This document shows, one piece after another, positions 14,718 to 21,197 of a DNA stretch of 21,197 bases. The translations under genes were made by a program, and so were the position numbers. How positions within the stretch are numbered: position 1 is the stretch's first letter; each line of letters begins with the position of its first letter. The notes below the pieces were generated by a model. That model saw only the letters and a list, made by a program, of their open reading frames with translations, did no database searches and was not told the origin of the DNA. The DNA comes from Burkholderiales bacterium (GTDB lineage: Bacteria; Pseudomonadota; Gammaproteobacteria; Burkholderiales; JAEUMW01), in contig JAEUMX010000292.1 in NCBI GenBank assembly GCA_016791285.1, positions 1 through 21,197 of the forward strand, in the 5' to 3' direction.

Positions 14718-16538
14718 TCAGCTGGCCGCGACCCGCTGCGGGTGGGACTCCACCAACGTTGCGCGTGCCCGGTTGCGAAAGCGAACTGACGCCGGGTAAG
14801 GGAAGAAGTCTTCCACGGTGCCGGCACTTATCTTCTGCTGACACGCCTGCCAGAACTCCGGCGCCAGCAGATCCGCATGGTGTTTCAGGAAGACCGCGCG
14901 CACGTCACGGTTGCTCAACAGAAAGGTCGCGAACTCCTCCGGGAAGACATCGTTGCGCGCCACCGGATACCACACCTCGCCGGACATCTCGAACTCCTCG
15001 GAAGGGGCCTCGGGGATACGGCGAAAGTGGCAGTCGGTGAGATACTCGATCTCGTCGTAGTCGTAGAACACGACCCGACCATAGCGGGTAACGCCGAAGT
15101 TCTTCCACAACAGATCACCGGGGAAGATATTGGCGTACGCGAGCTCCTTGATGGCGTTGCCGTACTCCCACACCGCCGCCTCTCGCTCGGCGCGGCCGGC
15201 GCGGTCGAGATAGATATTGAGGGGCACCATGCGCCGCTCGATGTAGCAGTGCTTGATCACGATCGTGTCGCCCTCCTCTTCGAGCAGGGAGGGGGCATGG
15301 CGCCGCAGCTGCTCGAGCAGGGCAGGCGTGAAGCGCGCGACCGGCAAAGCCACGTCCGAGAACTCCATGGTATCGGCCATCCGCCCGACCCGGTCGTGAT
15401 GCTTGACGAGGAGGTATTTCGCCTTCACCGTCTCGTGATCGACCTCTTTTGGCGGCTGGATGACATCGCGGATCACCTTGAAGACATAAGAGAACGAGGG
15501 CAGGGTAAACACGAGCATCACGAGCCCCGGTATCCCCGGCGCGAGATCGAAGATGTCGCGCGAGTGTCGCAAGTGGTAGAGAAGGTCGCGGTAGAACAGA
15601 TTCTTGCCCTGCTTGGCGAGGCCGAGCATGGTGTAGAGCTCCGACTGCAGCTTGTTCGGCATGGCGCTCTGCAGGAAGTGGACGTACGCCGACGGCACCT
15701 GCATGTCGACCATGAAGTACGCGCGGCTCAAGCTGAAGAGCGTGCTGATCAGCAGCGGCTGCAGGAGGATGGCGTCGAGCGCGAGGCGGCCATTCTCGTC
15801 GTGGAGCACGGGGATCACGAACGGGTGCTCCTGGTGGCCGTTGATCATCTTGCCGATCACGTACACCGCCTTGTTCCGATAAAACCCGGAGGCGAGCACC
15901 TTGATCTGGAAATTCGGCTCGGGCTCGGGCCACTCTCCGAGGTGCTGGCGGATCGCTTCGATCGCGAAACCGACGTCCCGATCGAGATCGGCGAAAGGCC
16001 GCTGCCAGGTGAAATCGATGAAGATCTGCCGGAAAGTCTGGTAGAGCGTGGCGATACTCGGGTAGTAGGTCCGATAGGCCGGCGGATCCGACTCGAGGTA
16101 CTCCGTCGAGATCGCCGGGCGCACGAAGATGAAGTCGTTCTGGAAGTAAGTGCGGTGCAGGATCTTGCAGGAGACCGAGTTGAAGAACGTCTCGGCGCAC
16201 TCCGGCTGCTTGTGGTCGGTAAGGAGTCCGATATAGAGCAGCTTCGCCTGCTGCCAGGTGTTGTGGTCGAGCAGGTCGGCACGGAACTCGTCACGCAGGC
16301 GCTCGACGCATTCGTTGACCCGGTCGTCGTAATACTGGATGCGGTCTCGCACCGCGGCCTGCTGGCCCGCCCAGTCGCCCCGCTCGAAGCGCTCCTTCGC
16401 CTCCCGGCTCACTTCGCGGAACAAACGATAGTGCTTGTCGAAGCCATCGATCAGGGCCTTTGCGATCGCCTGCGCGACCGGATTCTCGCCCGCGGGGAGC
16501 AACGACACCCGAGCGCCCGGCTGCCAAGTCGTGTTCAT
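14718..16538 (-). CDS. aceK: Isocitrate dehydrogenase kinase/phosphatase
   Basis: Bifunctional enzyme that phosphorylates and inactivates isocitrate dehydrogenase during growth on acetate or fatty acids, and dephosphorylates it otherwise. This sends isocitrate to the glyoxylate shunt. The product is 606 aa (E. coli about 578). The regulatory domain covers the first 330 residues or so. The nucleotide loop is APGIPGLVML (333-342) and Lys354 lies in SYVFKVIRD. Asp475 and Asn480 (PGDLLWKNFG) and Asp493 (FYDYDE) align, with a constant offset of 18, to residues I recall as catalytic in E. coli AceK. Start: ATG 16538 (MNTTWQPG), after GGGGGAAG; the frame extends to 16676, but the extension does not look like AceK. 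It is divergent from icd, its substrate, rather than in an aceBAK operon. Confidence 0.96.
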   Translation of the reverse strand: MNTTWQPGARVSLLPAGENPVAQAIAKALIDGFDKHYRLFREVSREAKERFERGDWAGQQAAVRDRIQYYDDRVNECVERLRDEFRADLLDHNTWQQAKLLYIGLLTDHKQPECAETFFNSVSCKILHRTYFQNDFIFVRPAISTEYLESDPPAYRTYYPSIATLYQTFRQIFIDFTWQRPFADLDRDVGFAIEAIRQHLGEWPEPEPNFQIKVLASGFYRNKAVYVIGKMINGHQEHPFVIPVLHDENGRLALDAILLQPLLISTLFSLSRAYFMVDMQVPSAYVHFLQSAMPNKLQSELYTMLGLAKQGKNLFYRDLLYHLRHSRDIFDLAPGIPGLVMLVFTLPSFSYVFKVIRDVIQPPKEVDHETVKAKYLLVKHHDRVGRMADTMEFSDVALPVARFTPALLEQLRRHAPSLLEEEGDTIVIKHCYIERRMVPLNIYLDRAGRAEREAAVWEYGNAIKELAYANIFPGDLLWKNFGVTRYGRVVFYDYDEIEYLTDCHFRRIPEAPSEEFEMSGEVWYPVARNDVFPEEFATFLLSNRDVRAVFLKHHADLLAPEFWQACQQKISAGTVEDFFPYPASVRFRNRARATLVESHPQRVAAS

Positions 16539-16578
16539 CGCTGGATCTTCCCCCGCAAGCGGCCCATGCCAAGGCTCA

Positions 16579-16608
16579 AGGATAGCGGCAACGTGCACCA
16601 GGCGCCAA
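16579..16608 (-). promoter_or_regulatory. Possible aceK promoter
   Basis: On the minus strand TTGGCG (16608-16603) and TATCCT (16584-16579) are separated by 18 bases, four of six matches each, about 35 bases before the aceK ATG. This is weak on its own; position is the main support. Confidence 0.3.
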
Positions 16609-16626
16609 GCGCCGCCCAGGTCCGCG

Positions 16627-16656
16627 TTGGCAACCTCGATCGCGGTAGCGCATAAT
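16627..16656 (+). promoter_or_regulatory. Sigma-70 promoter of icd
   Basis: TTGGCA (16627-16632, five of six) and CATAAT (16651-16656, five of six) with an 18-base spacer. The predicted start near 16663 gives a leader of about 85 bases. It lies back to back with the possible aceK promoter in the 209-bp divergent gap, so a regulator binding here could affect both genes. Confidence 0.6.
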
Positions 16657-16747
16657 CGCCCGATAAAAAGTACCAAGACTCGGATCCGCCCGAGTCGAGC
16701 GCGCGCGGCGTGACCCCACCTTTCATCCAGTCACTCAAGGAATTGCG

Positions 16748-18007
16748 ATGAGCACGATTGCCAGCATCAAGGTCCCCCACGGCGGCGACAAGATCGTTCC
16801 CGGGCAGGCCGTCCCCGACCACCCGATCATCCCCTACATCGAGGGCGATGGCATCGGGATCGACATCACGCCGGTCATGAAGAAAGTGGTCGACGCGGCC
16901 GTGCGGAAGGCATACGGCGGCGCCCGGATGATTCACTGGATGGAAGTCTTCGCCGGAGAGAAATCGACGCAGGTCTACGGCCGCGACGTATGGCTCTCCG
17001 AGGAAACGCTCGCCGCCCTCAAGGAATACTCCGTGTCGATCAAGGGGCCGATGACGACCCCGGTCGGCGGCGGCATCCGGTCGCTGAACGTGGCGCTCCG
17101 CCAGGAGCTCGATCTGTATCAGTGCGTGCGGCCCGTGCGCTACTTCCGCGGCGTGCCGAGCCCGCTCAAGAACCCCGAGCTCACCGACATGGTGATCTTC
17201 CGCGAGAATACCGAGGACATCTACGCCGGCATCGAGTGGGCTGCGGAGTCGGAGGGGGCCAGGAAGGTGATCCGGTTCCTGCAGGAGGAGATGGGGGTGA
17301 GGAAGATCCGCTTCCCGGCCACCTCCGGCATCGGCATCAAGCCGGTCTCGCGCGAAGGCACCGAGCGCCTGGTGCGGGCCGCGATCAAGTACGCCGTGGA
17401 CAACGACCGCAAGTCGGTGACGTTCGTGCACAAGGGCAACATCATGAAGTTCACCGAGGGCGCGTTCCGTGACTGGGCCTATGCCCTCGCCCAGCGCGAG
17501 TTCGGCGCGCAGCCCATCGGCGGCGGCCCGTGGTGCTCGTTCAAGAACCCCCGCACCGGGCGCGACATCGTGGTCAAGGACTCCATCGCCGACGCCTTCC
17601 TGCAGCAGATCCTGCTGCGGCCGGCGGAGTACGACGTGATCGCCACCTTGAACCTGAACGGCGACTATATCTCCGACGCGCTGGCCGCCCAGGTCGGGGG
17701 CATCGGCATCGCCCCGGGCGCCAATATCTCGGACCAGTATGCAGTGTTCGAGGCCACCCACGGGACCGCGCCCAAGTATGCTGGGCAGGACAAGGTGAAC
17801 CCCGGCTCGCTCATCCTGTCGGCCGAGATGATGCTGCGGCACCTGGGCTGGCGTGAGGCGGCCGACCTCATCGTGCGGTCGATGGAAGACGCGATCTCCG
17901 ACAAGGTCGTGACCTACGATTTCGCACGGCTGATGCCGGGCGCGACCGAAGTCTCGTGCTCGGGCTTCGGCGACGCGATGATCGCAAAGATGGAAAGCCA
18001 CGCCTAA
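16748..18007 (+). CDS. icd: NADP-dependent isocitrate dehydrogenase
   Basis: Oxidative decarboxylation of isocitrate to 2-oxoglutarate in the TCA cycle. The product is 419 aa, close to the E. coli enzyme throughout with a one-residue offset. Substrate loop [13 protein letters not shown] contains Ser112, the counterpart of the phosphorylated Ser113 of E. coli, with Asn114 and Arg118. Arg152 and Lys229 bind isocitrate, and Asp306/Asp310 bind metal. HGTAPKYAG with Lys343-Tyr344, plus Tyr390 and Arg394, are the residues that select NADP over NAD. The ribosome site AAGGAA precedes the ATG. It has its own promoter and terminator. The presence of Ser112 next to aceK strongly suggests reversible phosphorylation in this organism. 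Confidence 0.98.
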   Translation: MSTIASIKVPHGGDKIVPGQAVPDHPIIPYIEGDGIGIDITPVMKKVVDAAVRKAYGGARMIHWMEVFAGEKSTQVYGRDVWLSEETLAALKEYSVSIKGPMTTPVGGGIRSLNVALRQELDLYQCVRPVRYFRGVPSPLKNPELTDMVIFRENTEDIYAGIEWAAESEGARKVIRFLQEEMGVRKIRFPATSGIGIKPVSREGTERLVRAAIKYAVDNDRKSVTFVHKGNIMKFTEGAFRDWAYALAQREFGAQPIGGGPWCSFKNPRTGRDIVVKDSIADAFLQQILLRPAEYDVIATLNLNGDYISDALAAQVGGIGIAPGANISDQYAVFEATHGTAPKYAGQDKVNPGSLILSAEMMLRHLGWREAADLIVRSMEDAISDKVVTYDFARLMPGATEVSCSGFGDAMIAKMESHA

Positions 18008-18028
18008 GCAGTATCGTCCCGCTCCTCC

Positions 18029-18056
18029 GGGGGCCTTCCCAGGCCCCCCATTCTTC
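18029..18056 (+). terminator. Hairpin terminator after icd
   Basis: GGGGGCCT (18029-18036) pairs perfectly with AGGCCCCC (18041-18048) around the loop TCCC, 22 bases after the icd stop. The tail CATTCTTCC is only moderately T-rich, so termination may be partial. Confidence 0.65.
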
Positions 18057-18105
18057 CGCTGCGACAGAGGCTTGGCGGCGTCGCGACCAGGCAGCGAAAA
18101 AATCC

Positions 18106-18132
18106 TTGCACAAGTCTTGTATAAGATATAAT
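18106..18132 (+). promoter_or_regulatory. Promoter with overlapping palindromic operator before the RraA-like gene
   Basis: A perfect -10 TATAAT (18127-18132) has TTGCAC (18106-18111) as the nearest -35, at a short 15-base spacing. The spacer contains two overlapping palindromes: ACAAGTCTTGT (18110-18120, perfect around a central T) and TCTTGTATAAGA (18115-18126, one mismatched pair). This A+T-rich patch stands out from its surroundings. Palindromes filling a spacer are typical repressor sites. A GntR/FadR-like or similar metabolic regulator is a guess only. Confidence 0.6.
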
Positions 18133-18192
18133 TTAGCACACATCCGATCGATGTGCTCTGCGCCTCGGACGTACCCCTCACGGAGACCGTAG

Positions 18193-18675
18193 ATGTCGTT
18201 CGCTACCGCCGACCTTTGCGACCACCACGACGACAAGATCAGGGTGGCCGAGCCGATGTTCCGGTGCTATGGCGCCAACCTCGCGTTCAGCGGCCGCATC
18301 GCGACCGTCAAGGTGTTCGAGGACAACGTGCTCGTGCGCCAGGCCCTGGCGGAAAAAGGCGAGGGGCGGGTGCTGGTGGTGGACGGCGGCGGGTCGCTGC
18401 GCTGCGCTCTGGTCGGCGACATGCTCGCAGTGCTGGCGCGGGACAACGGGTGGTCGGGCATCGTCGTCTTCGGATGCATCCGCGACTCGGCGGCGATCAA
18501 CGAGATCGCGCTCGGCGTGCGCGCGCTCGCCACCCATCCCCTGAAGAGCATCAAGAAAGGTGCAGGTGACCGGAACATCCCGGTCACGTTTGCAGGCGTG
18601 ACGTTCGTGCCGGATCAGTACCTCTACGCCGATGGCGACGGGGTGATCGTGTCCGCGGTCGATCTCGCCGGCTAG
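18193..18675 (+). CDS. RraA-like protein, probable 4-hydroxy-4-methyl-2-oxoglutarate aldolase/oxaloacetate decarboxylase
   Basis: 160 aa, RraA/HMG-aldolase family. Proteins of this fold either inhibit RNase E (E. coli RraA) or act as metal-dependent class II aldolases. Conserved blocks are [15 protein letters not shown]-like [25 protein letters not shown] (62-76), GCIRDS (94-99) and YLYADGDG near the end. Arg97-Asp98 preserves the Arg/metal-Asp pair of the catalytic members, where E. coli RraA has Arg-Gln. I therefore favour a 2-oxoacid aldolase or oxaloacetate decarboxylase. The Shine-Dalgarno CGGAG lies about 8 bases before the ATG. It lies between icd and aceA with its own promoter; aceA follows after 171 bp in which I see no clear promoter or terminator. 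An additional RNase E role cannot be excluded. Confidence 0.85.
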   Translation: MSFATADLCDHHDDKIRVAEPMFRCYGANLAFSGRIATVKVFEDNVLVRQALAEKGEGRVLVVDGGGSLRCALVGDMLAVLARDNGWSGIVVFGCIRDSAAINEIALGVRALATHPLKSIKKGAGDRNIPVTFAGVTFVPDQYLYADGDGVIVSAVDLAG

Positions 18676-18833
18676 TTGCTGTCGCGCACGAAATCGATCC
18701 GGAGTTGGACCGATTGAGAAGAATCCCATCGGCTGGTCCGCACCCCCGGGGGCGGCGGAATGGGGCCACACGCAGGGGTGCCCGGTCAGCGACCGACACG
18801 TCTCCGTTTTCCAGGAATTGAGCTCGCACTTTT

Positions 18834-18838
18834 AGGAG
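18834..18838 (+). promoter_or_regulatory. Strong ribosome binding site deciding the aceA start
   Basis: AGGAG, 8 bases before ATG 18847, identifies that codon as the start, although the frame is open upstream to 18760. The rest of the 171-bp gap from rraA holds an imperfect inverted repeat (GGACCGAT near 18708 with ATCGGCTGGTCC near 18728) but no convincing promoter. Confidence 0.75.
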
Positions 18839-18846
18839 ATTTGCAA

Positions 18847-20142
18847 ATGAGCCGTGATCAAGAAATCGCCAAGATCAAGAAGGACTGGGCCGAGAACCCG
18901 CGCTGGAAGGGCATCGAGCGTGGTTACACTGCCGAGGACGTCGTGCGCCTGCGCGGCTCGCTCGCAGTCGAATACACCCTTGCCCGTCGCGGCGCCGAGA
19001 AGCTGTGGCATCTCGTCAACAACACGCCCTATGTGAACTGCCTTGGCGCCCTCACCGGCGGCCAGGCCATGCAACAGGTCAAGGCCGGCGTGAAGGCAAT
19101 CTATCTGTCGGGCTGGCAGGTCGCCGCCGACAACAACAGCTACATGGCGATGTATCCGGATCAGTCGCTCTACCCGGTGGATTCGGTGCCGAAGGTGGTC
19201 GAGCGCATCAACAACACGTTCACCCGTGCCGACGAGATCCAGGTCGCACGCGGCATCGAGCCCGGACACAAGGAGTACGTCGATTACTACGCGCCGATCG
19301 TGGCGGACGCCGAAGCCGGCTTCGGTGGCGTGCTCAATGCGTTCGAGCTGATGAAGGCGATGATCCGCGCCGGCGCCGGCGGCGTGCACTTCGAGGACCA
19401 GCTCGCCTCGGTCAAGAAGTGCGGCCACATGGGCGGCAAAGTGCTGGTTCCCACCCAGGAGGCGGTCCAGAAGCTGATCGCGGCGCGTCTTGCAGCAGAC
19501 ACCGCTGGCGTGCCGACCCTGATCCTCGCCCGCACCGATGCGGAAGCGGCCGATCTGCTCACCAGCGACGTCGATGAGAACGACAAGCCGTTCCTCACCG
19601 GTGAGCGCACCGGCGAAGGCTTCTACAAGACCAAGAAGGGTCTCGAGCAGGCGATCTCCCGCGGCCTCGCGTACGCGCCGTACGCCGACATGGTGTGGTG
19701 CGAAACGGGAACGCCGGATCTCGTCTTCGCCCGCAAGTTCGCCGAGGCAGTCCGCGCCAAGTTCCCGGGCAAGCTGCTCGCCTACAACTGCTCGCCTTCG
19801 TTCAACTGGAAGAAGAACCTCGACGACGCGACGATCGCCAAGTTCCAGCGCGAGCTCGGGGCCATGGGTTACAAGTACCAGTTCATCACGCTCGCCGGCA
19901 TCCACAACATGTGGTATCACATGTTCGACTTGGCGCAGGATTACGCCGAGCGCGGCATGTCGGCCTACGTCGAGAAGGTGCAGGAGCCCGAATTCGCGGC
20001 GCGCGAGCGTGGCTATACGTTCGTCTCGCACCAGCAGGAAGTCGGCACCGGCTACTTCGACGACGTCACGACCACGATTCAGGGCGGGCGCTCGTCGGTG
20101 ACGGCCCTGACCGGTTCGACCGAAGAAGAACAGTTCCACTAA
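18847..20142 (+). CDS. aceA: Isocitrate lyase
   Basis: Cleaves isocitrate to glyoxylate and succinate, the first step of the glyoxylate shunt. The product is 431 aa (E. coli 434). The catalytic loop KKCGH (190-194, Cys192) is intact. Other family blocks are [21 protein letters not shown], the metal-binding DAEAGFGG (154-161), HFEDQ (181-185), [10 protein letters not shown] and NCSPSFNW. The start at 18847 follows AGGAG. The protein belongs to the short bacterial class without the large insertion of the fungal/plant enzymes. aceB follows after 111 bp with a strong hairpin between. Transcription may come from the rraA promoter or from an unrecognised site in the 171-bp gap. Confidence 0.98.
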   Translation: MSRDQEIAKIKKDWAENPRWKGIERGYTAEDVVRLRGSLAVEYTLARRGAEKLWHLVNNTPYVNCLGALTGGQAMQQVKAGVKAIYLSGWQVAADNNSYMAMYPDQSLYPVDSVPKVVERINNTFTRADEIQVARGIEPGHKEYVDYYAPIVADAEAGFGGVLNAFELMKAMIRAGAGGVHFEDQLASVKKCGHMGGKVLVPTQEAVQKLIAARLAADTAGVPTLILARTDAEAADLLTSDVDENDKPFLTGERTGEGFYKTKKGLEQAISRGLAYAPYADMVWCETGTPDLVFARKFAEAVRAKFPGKLLAYNCSPSFNWKKNLDDATIAKFQRELGAMGYKYQFITLAGIHNMWYHMFDLAQDYAERGMSAYVEKVQEPEFAARERGYTFVSHQQEVGTGYFDDVTTTIQGGRSSVTALTGSTEEEQFH

Positions 20143-20163
20143 AAGCACGCGAGCAAATCGCGA

Positions 20164-20199
20164 ACGGGCGCCACGGGCAGATTCGGCCCCGGCGCCCGT
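20164..20199 (+). repeat. Intercistronic hairpin between aceA and aceB
   Basis: ACGGGCGCC (20164-20172) pairs perfectly with GGCGCCCGT (20191-20199). An inner stem GGGC (20175-20178)/GCCC (20186-20189) closes a 7-base loop, with a small internal bulge. No T run follows (the next bases are ATACATACC), so it is probably an mRNA-stability or processing hairpin or a weak attenuator, not a classic terminator. Confidence 0.75.
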
Positions 20200-20253
20200 A
20201 TACATACCTGCTGTGCCAACCGATCATCGAAGGTATCCAAGGCGGATCACATC

Positions 20254-21197
20254 ATGAAAAGACAGAACTTCCCGACCGGTGTGGAAATCTCCGGCGAGAT
20301 CAAGCCCGAATACGCTGAGATCCTGAGTGCAGAGGCTATCGAGTTCGTTGCCAAGATCGCACGTCGCTTCGACGCGCGTCGCCGGGAACTGCTCGCCCGC
20401 CGCGTCGAGCGGCAGGCGAAGCTCGATGCTGGCGTCCTGCCGGACTTCCTGCCGGAGACGGCTGCGGTGCGCGCCGGCGACTGGACCGTCGCGCCCGTAC
20501 CAGCCGACCTGCAGGACCGCCGCGTCGAGATCACCGGTCCGGTCGACCGCAAGATGGTGATCAACGCGCTGAATTCCGGCGCCAGCGTGTACATGGCCGA
20601 CTTCGAGGACTCGAGCACCCCGACCTGGGAGAACGTCGTCCAGGGTCAGATCAACTTGAAGAAGGCGATCGCGCGCACGCTCGGCTTCGTCTCCCCGGAA
20701 GGCAAGCGCTACGCCCTCGGCGAGAAGGTCGCGACCCTGATGGTGCGCCCACGCGGCTGGCACCTGGTGGAGAAGCACGCGAAGATCGACGGGGAAATCG
20801 TCGGTGGCTGCTTCTTCGATTTCGGCCTGTATTTCTTCCACAACGTGAAAGCGCTGCGTGAGCGCGGCGCCGGACCCTACTTCTATCTCCCGAAGACCGA
20901 AAGTCACCTCGAAGCGCGTCTCTGGAATGACATCTTCAACTTCGCGCAGGACGAGCTCGGCGTTCCCCGTGGCACGATCAAGGCCACCGTGCTCATCGAG
21001 ACCATCCTCGCCTCCTTCGAGATGGACGAGATCCTGTATGAATTGCGGGAGCACTCGGCCGGGCTCAACATCGGTCGCTGGGACTACATCTTCTCCTGCA
21101 TCAAGAAATTCCGCAGCAACAAGGATTTCTGCCTCGCCGACCGCGCCCAGGTGACGATGACCTCGCCCTTCATGCGCGCCTACGCCCTGTTGCTGGT
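20254..21197 (+). CDS. aceB: Malate synthase A (3' end cut by the window edge)
   Basis: Condenses glyoxylate with acetyl-CoA to malate, the second step of the shunt. 314 codons are visible with no stop; the family is about 530 aa, so roughly 40 % is missing, including the C-terminal catalytic Asp region. Visible signatures are [14 protein letters not shown] (114-127), VRPRGWHL (164-171) with the active-site Arg165, [14 protein letters not shown] (212-225), and [15 protein letters not shown] (246-260) with the metal-binding Glu249. GRWDYIFS (274-281) with Asp277 is also present. The size and order match the A isoform rather than the longer GlcB (G) type. The start ATG 20254 has a modest GGCGGA ribosome site. 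It lies 111 bp after aceA and is probably co-transcribed through the intervening hairpin. Confidence 0.96.
   Translation, partial: MKRQNFPTGVEISGEIKPEYAEILSAEAIEFVAKIARRFDARRRELLARRVERQAKLDAGVLPDFLPETAAVRAGDWTVAPVPADLQDRRVEITGPVDRKMVINALNSGASVYMADFEDSSTPTWENVVQGQINLKKAIARTLGFVSPEGKRYALGEKVATLMVRPRGWHLVEKHAKIDGEIVGGCFFDFGLYFFHNVKALRERGAGPYFYLPKTESHLEARLWNDIFNFAQDELGVPRGTIKATVLIETILASFEMDEILYELREHSAGLNIGRWDYIFSCIKKFRSNKDFCLADRAQVTMTSPFMRAYALLL

Noticed and set aside
14718..14720. A GGTGCGCACC palindrome near 14695 as a terminator for csp or aceK
   Set aside because: No loop of suitable size and no T run on either strand.
14877..16655. 592-codon open frame on the plus strand
   Set aside because: Shadow of aceK in the opposite direction.
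16535..18181. 548-codon open frame on the minus strand
   Set aside because: Antisense to icd, which is intact and full length.
18193..18675. Naming this gene rraA outright
   Set aside because: The family is bifunctional by clade and the Arg-Asp pair points to the aldolase side, so the symbol was left empty.
18676..18846. TTGAGA near 18714 as an aceA -35 element
   Set aside because: The hexamer 17 bases downstream (TCCGCA) does not resemble a -10 box.
18832..20205. 457-codon open frame on the minus strand
   Set aside because: Antisense to aceA; runs of Arg/Ala/Val/His without recognisable motifs.

Overview
The window reads as chromosomal DNA of a G+C-rich betaproteobacterium. The gene order xseB-ispA-dxs-folE, the clpS-clpA pair and the AceK-type control of isocitrate dehydrogenase all fit that group. 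The genus cannot be fixed from the sequence. Coding density is high, and I see no tRNA, rRNA, insertion sequence, prophage or CRISPR array.

Layout. (1) Positions 1-3599, minus strand: an isoprenoid/folate operon xseB-ispA-dxs-folE. ispA appears to start with TTG, ispA and dxs share one base, and folE runs off the left edge. (2) 3830-5891, plus strand: a lone Rieske oxygenase alpha subunit, a strong intrinsic terminator, then an EamA-type drug/metabolite transporter. (3) 5906-9725, plus strand: a perfect -10 hexamer followed by four closely spaced genes: a SpoIIAA-like STAS protein, a GCS2-family carboxylate-amine ligase, an AstE/ASPA-type zinc deacylase and a 3-mercaptopyruvate-type sulfurtransferase. 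(4) 11359-9738, minus strand and convergent with (3): fccA-fccB, a periplasmic flavocytochrome c sulfide dehydrogenase. (5) 14110-11542, minus strand: clpS-clpA, the N-degron adaptor and its unfoldase, ending in a hairpin terminator. A cold-shock protein gene diverges from clpS. (6) 14718-21197: the isocitrate branch point. aceK (minus) diverges from icd (plus). They are followed by a RraA/HMG-aldolase-like gene, aceA and a truncated aceB.

How the genes work together. The right end forms a coherent glyoxylate-shunt module. Isocitrate dehydrogenase keeps the serine that AceK phosphorylates, AceK keeps its kinase residues and sits back to back with icd, and isocitrate lyase and malate synthase follow. 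The RraA-like protein keeps an Arg-Asp pair typical of the aldolase/decarboxylase members. It may therefore act on a 2-oxoacid at the same node rather than on RNase E. The middle region joins sulfur chemistry (FccAB, sulfurtransferase) to an uncharacterised ligase/deacylase pair. That pair is the best candidate here for an undescribed small-molecule pathway. Everything else is well-known housekeeping.
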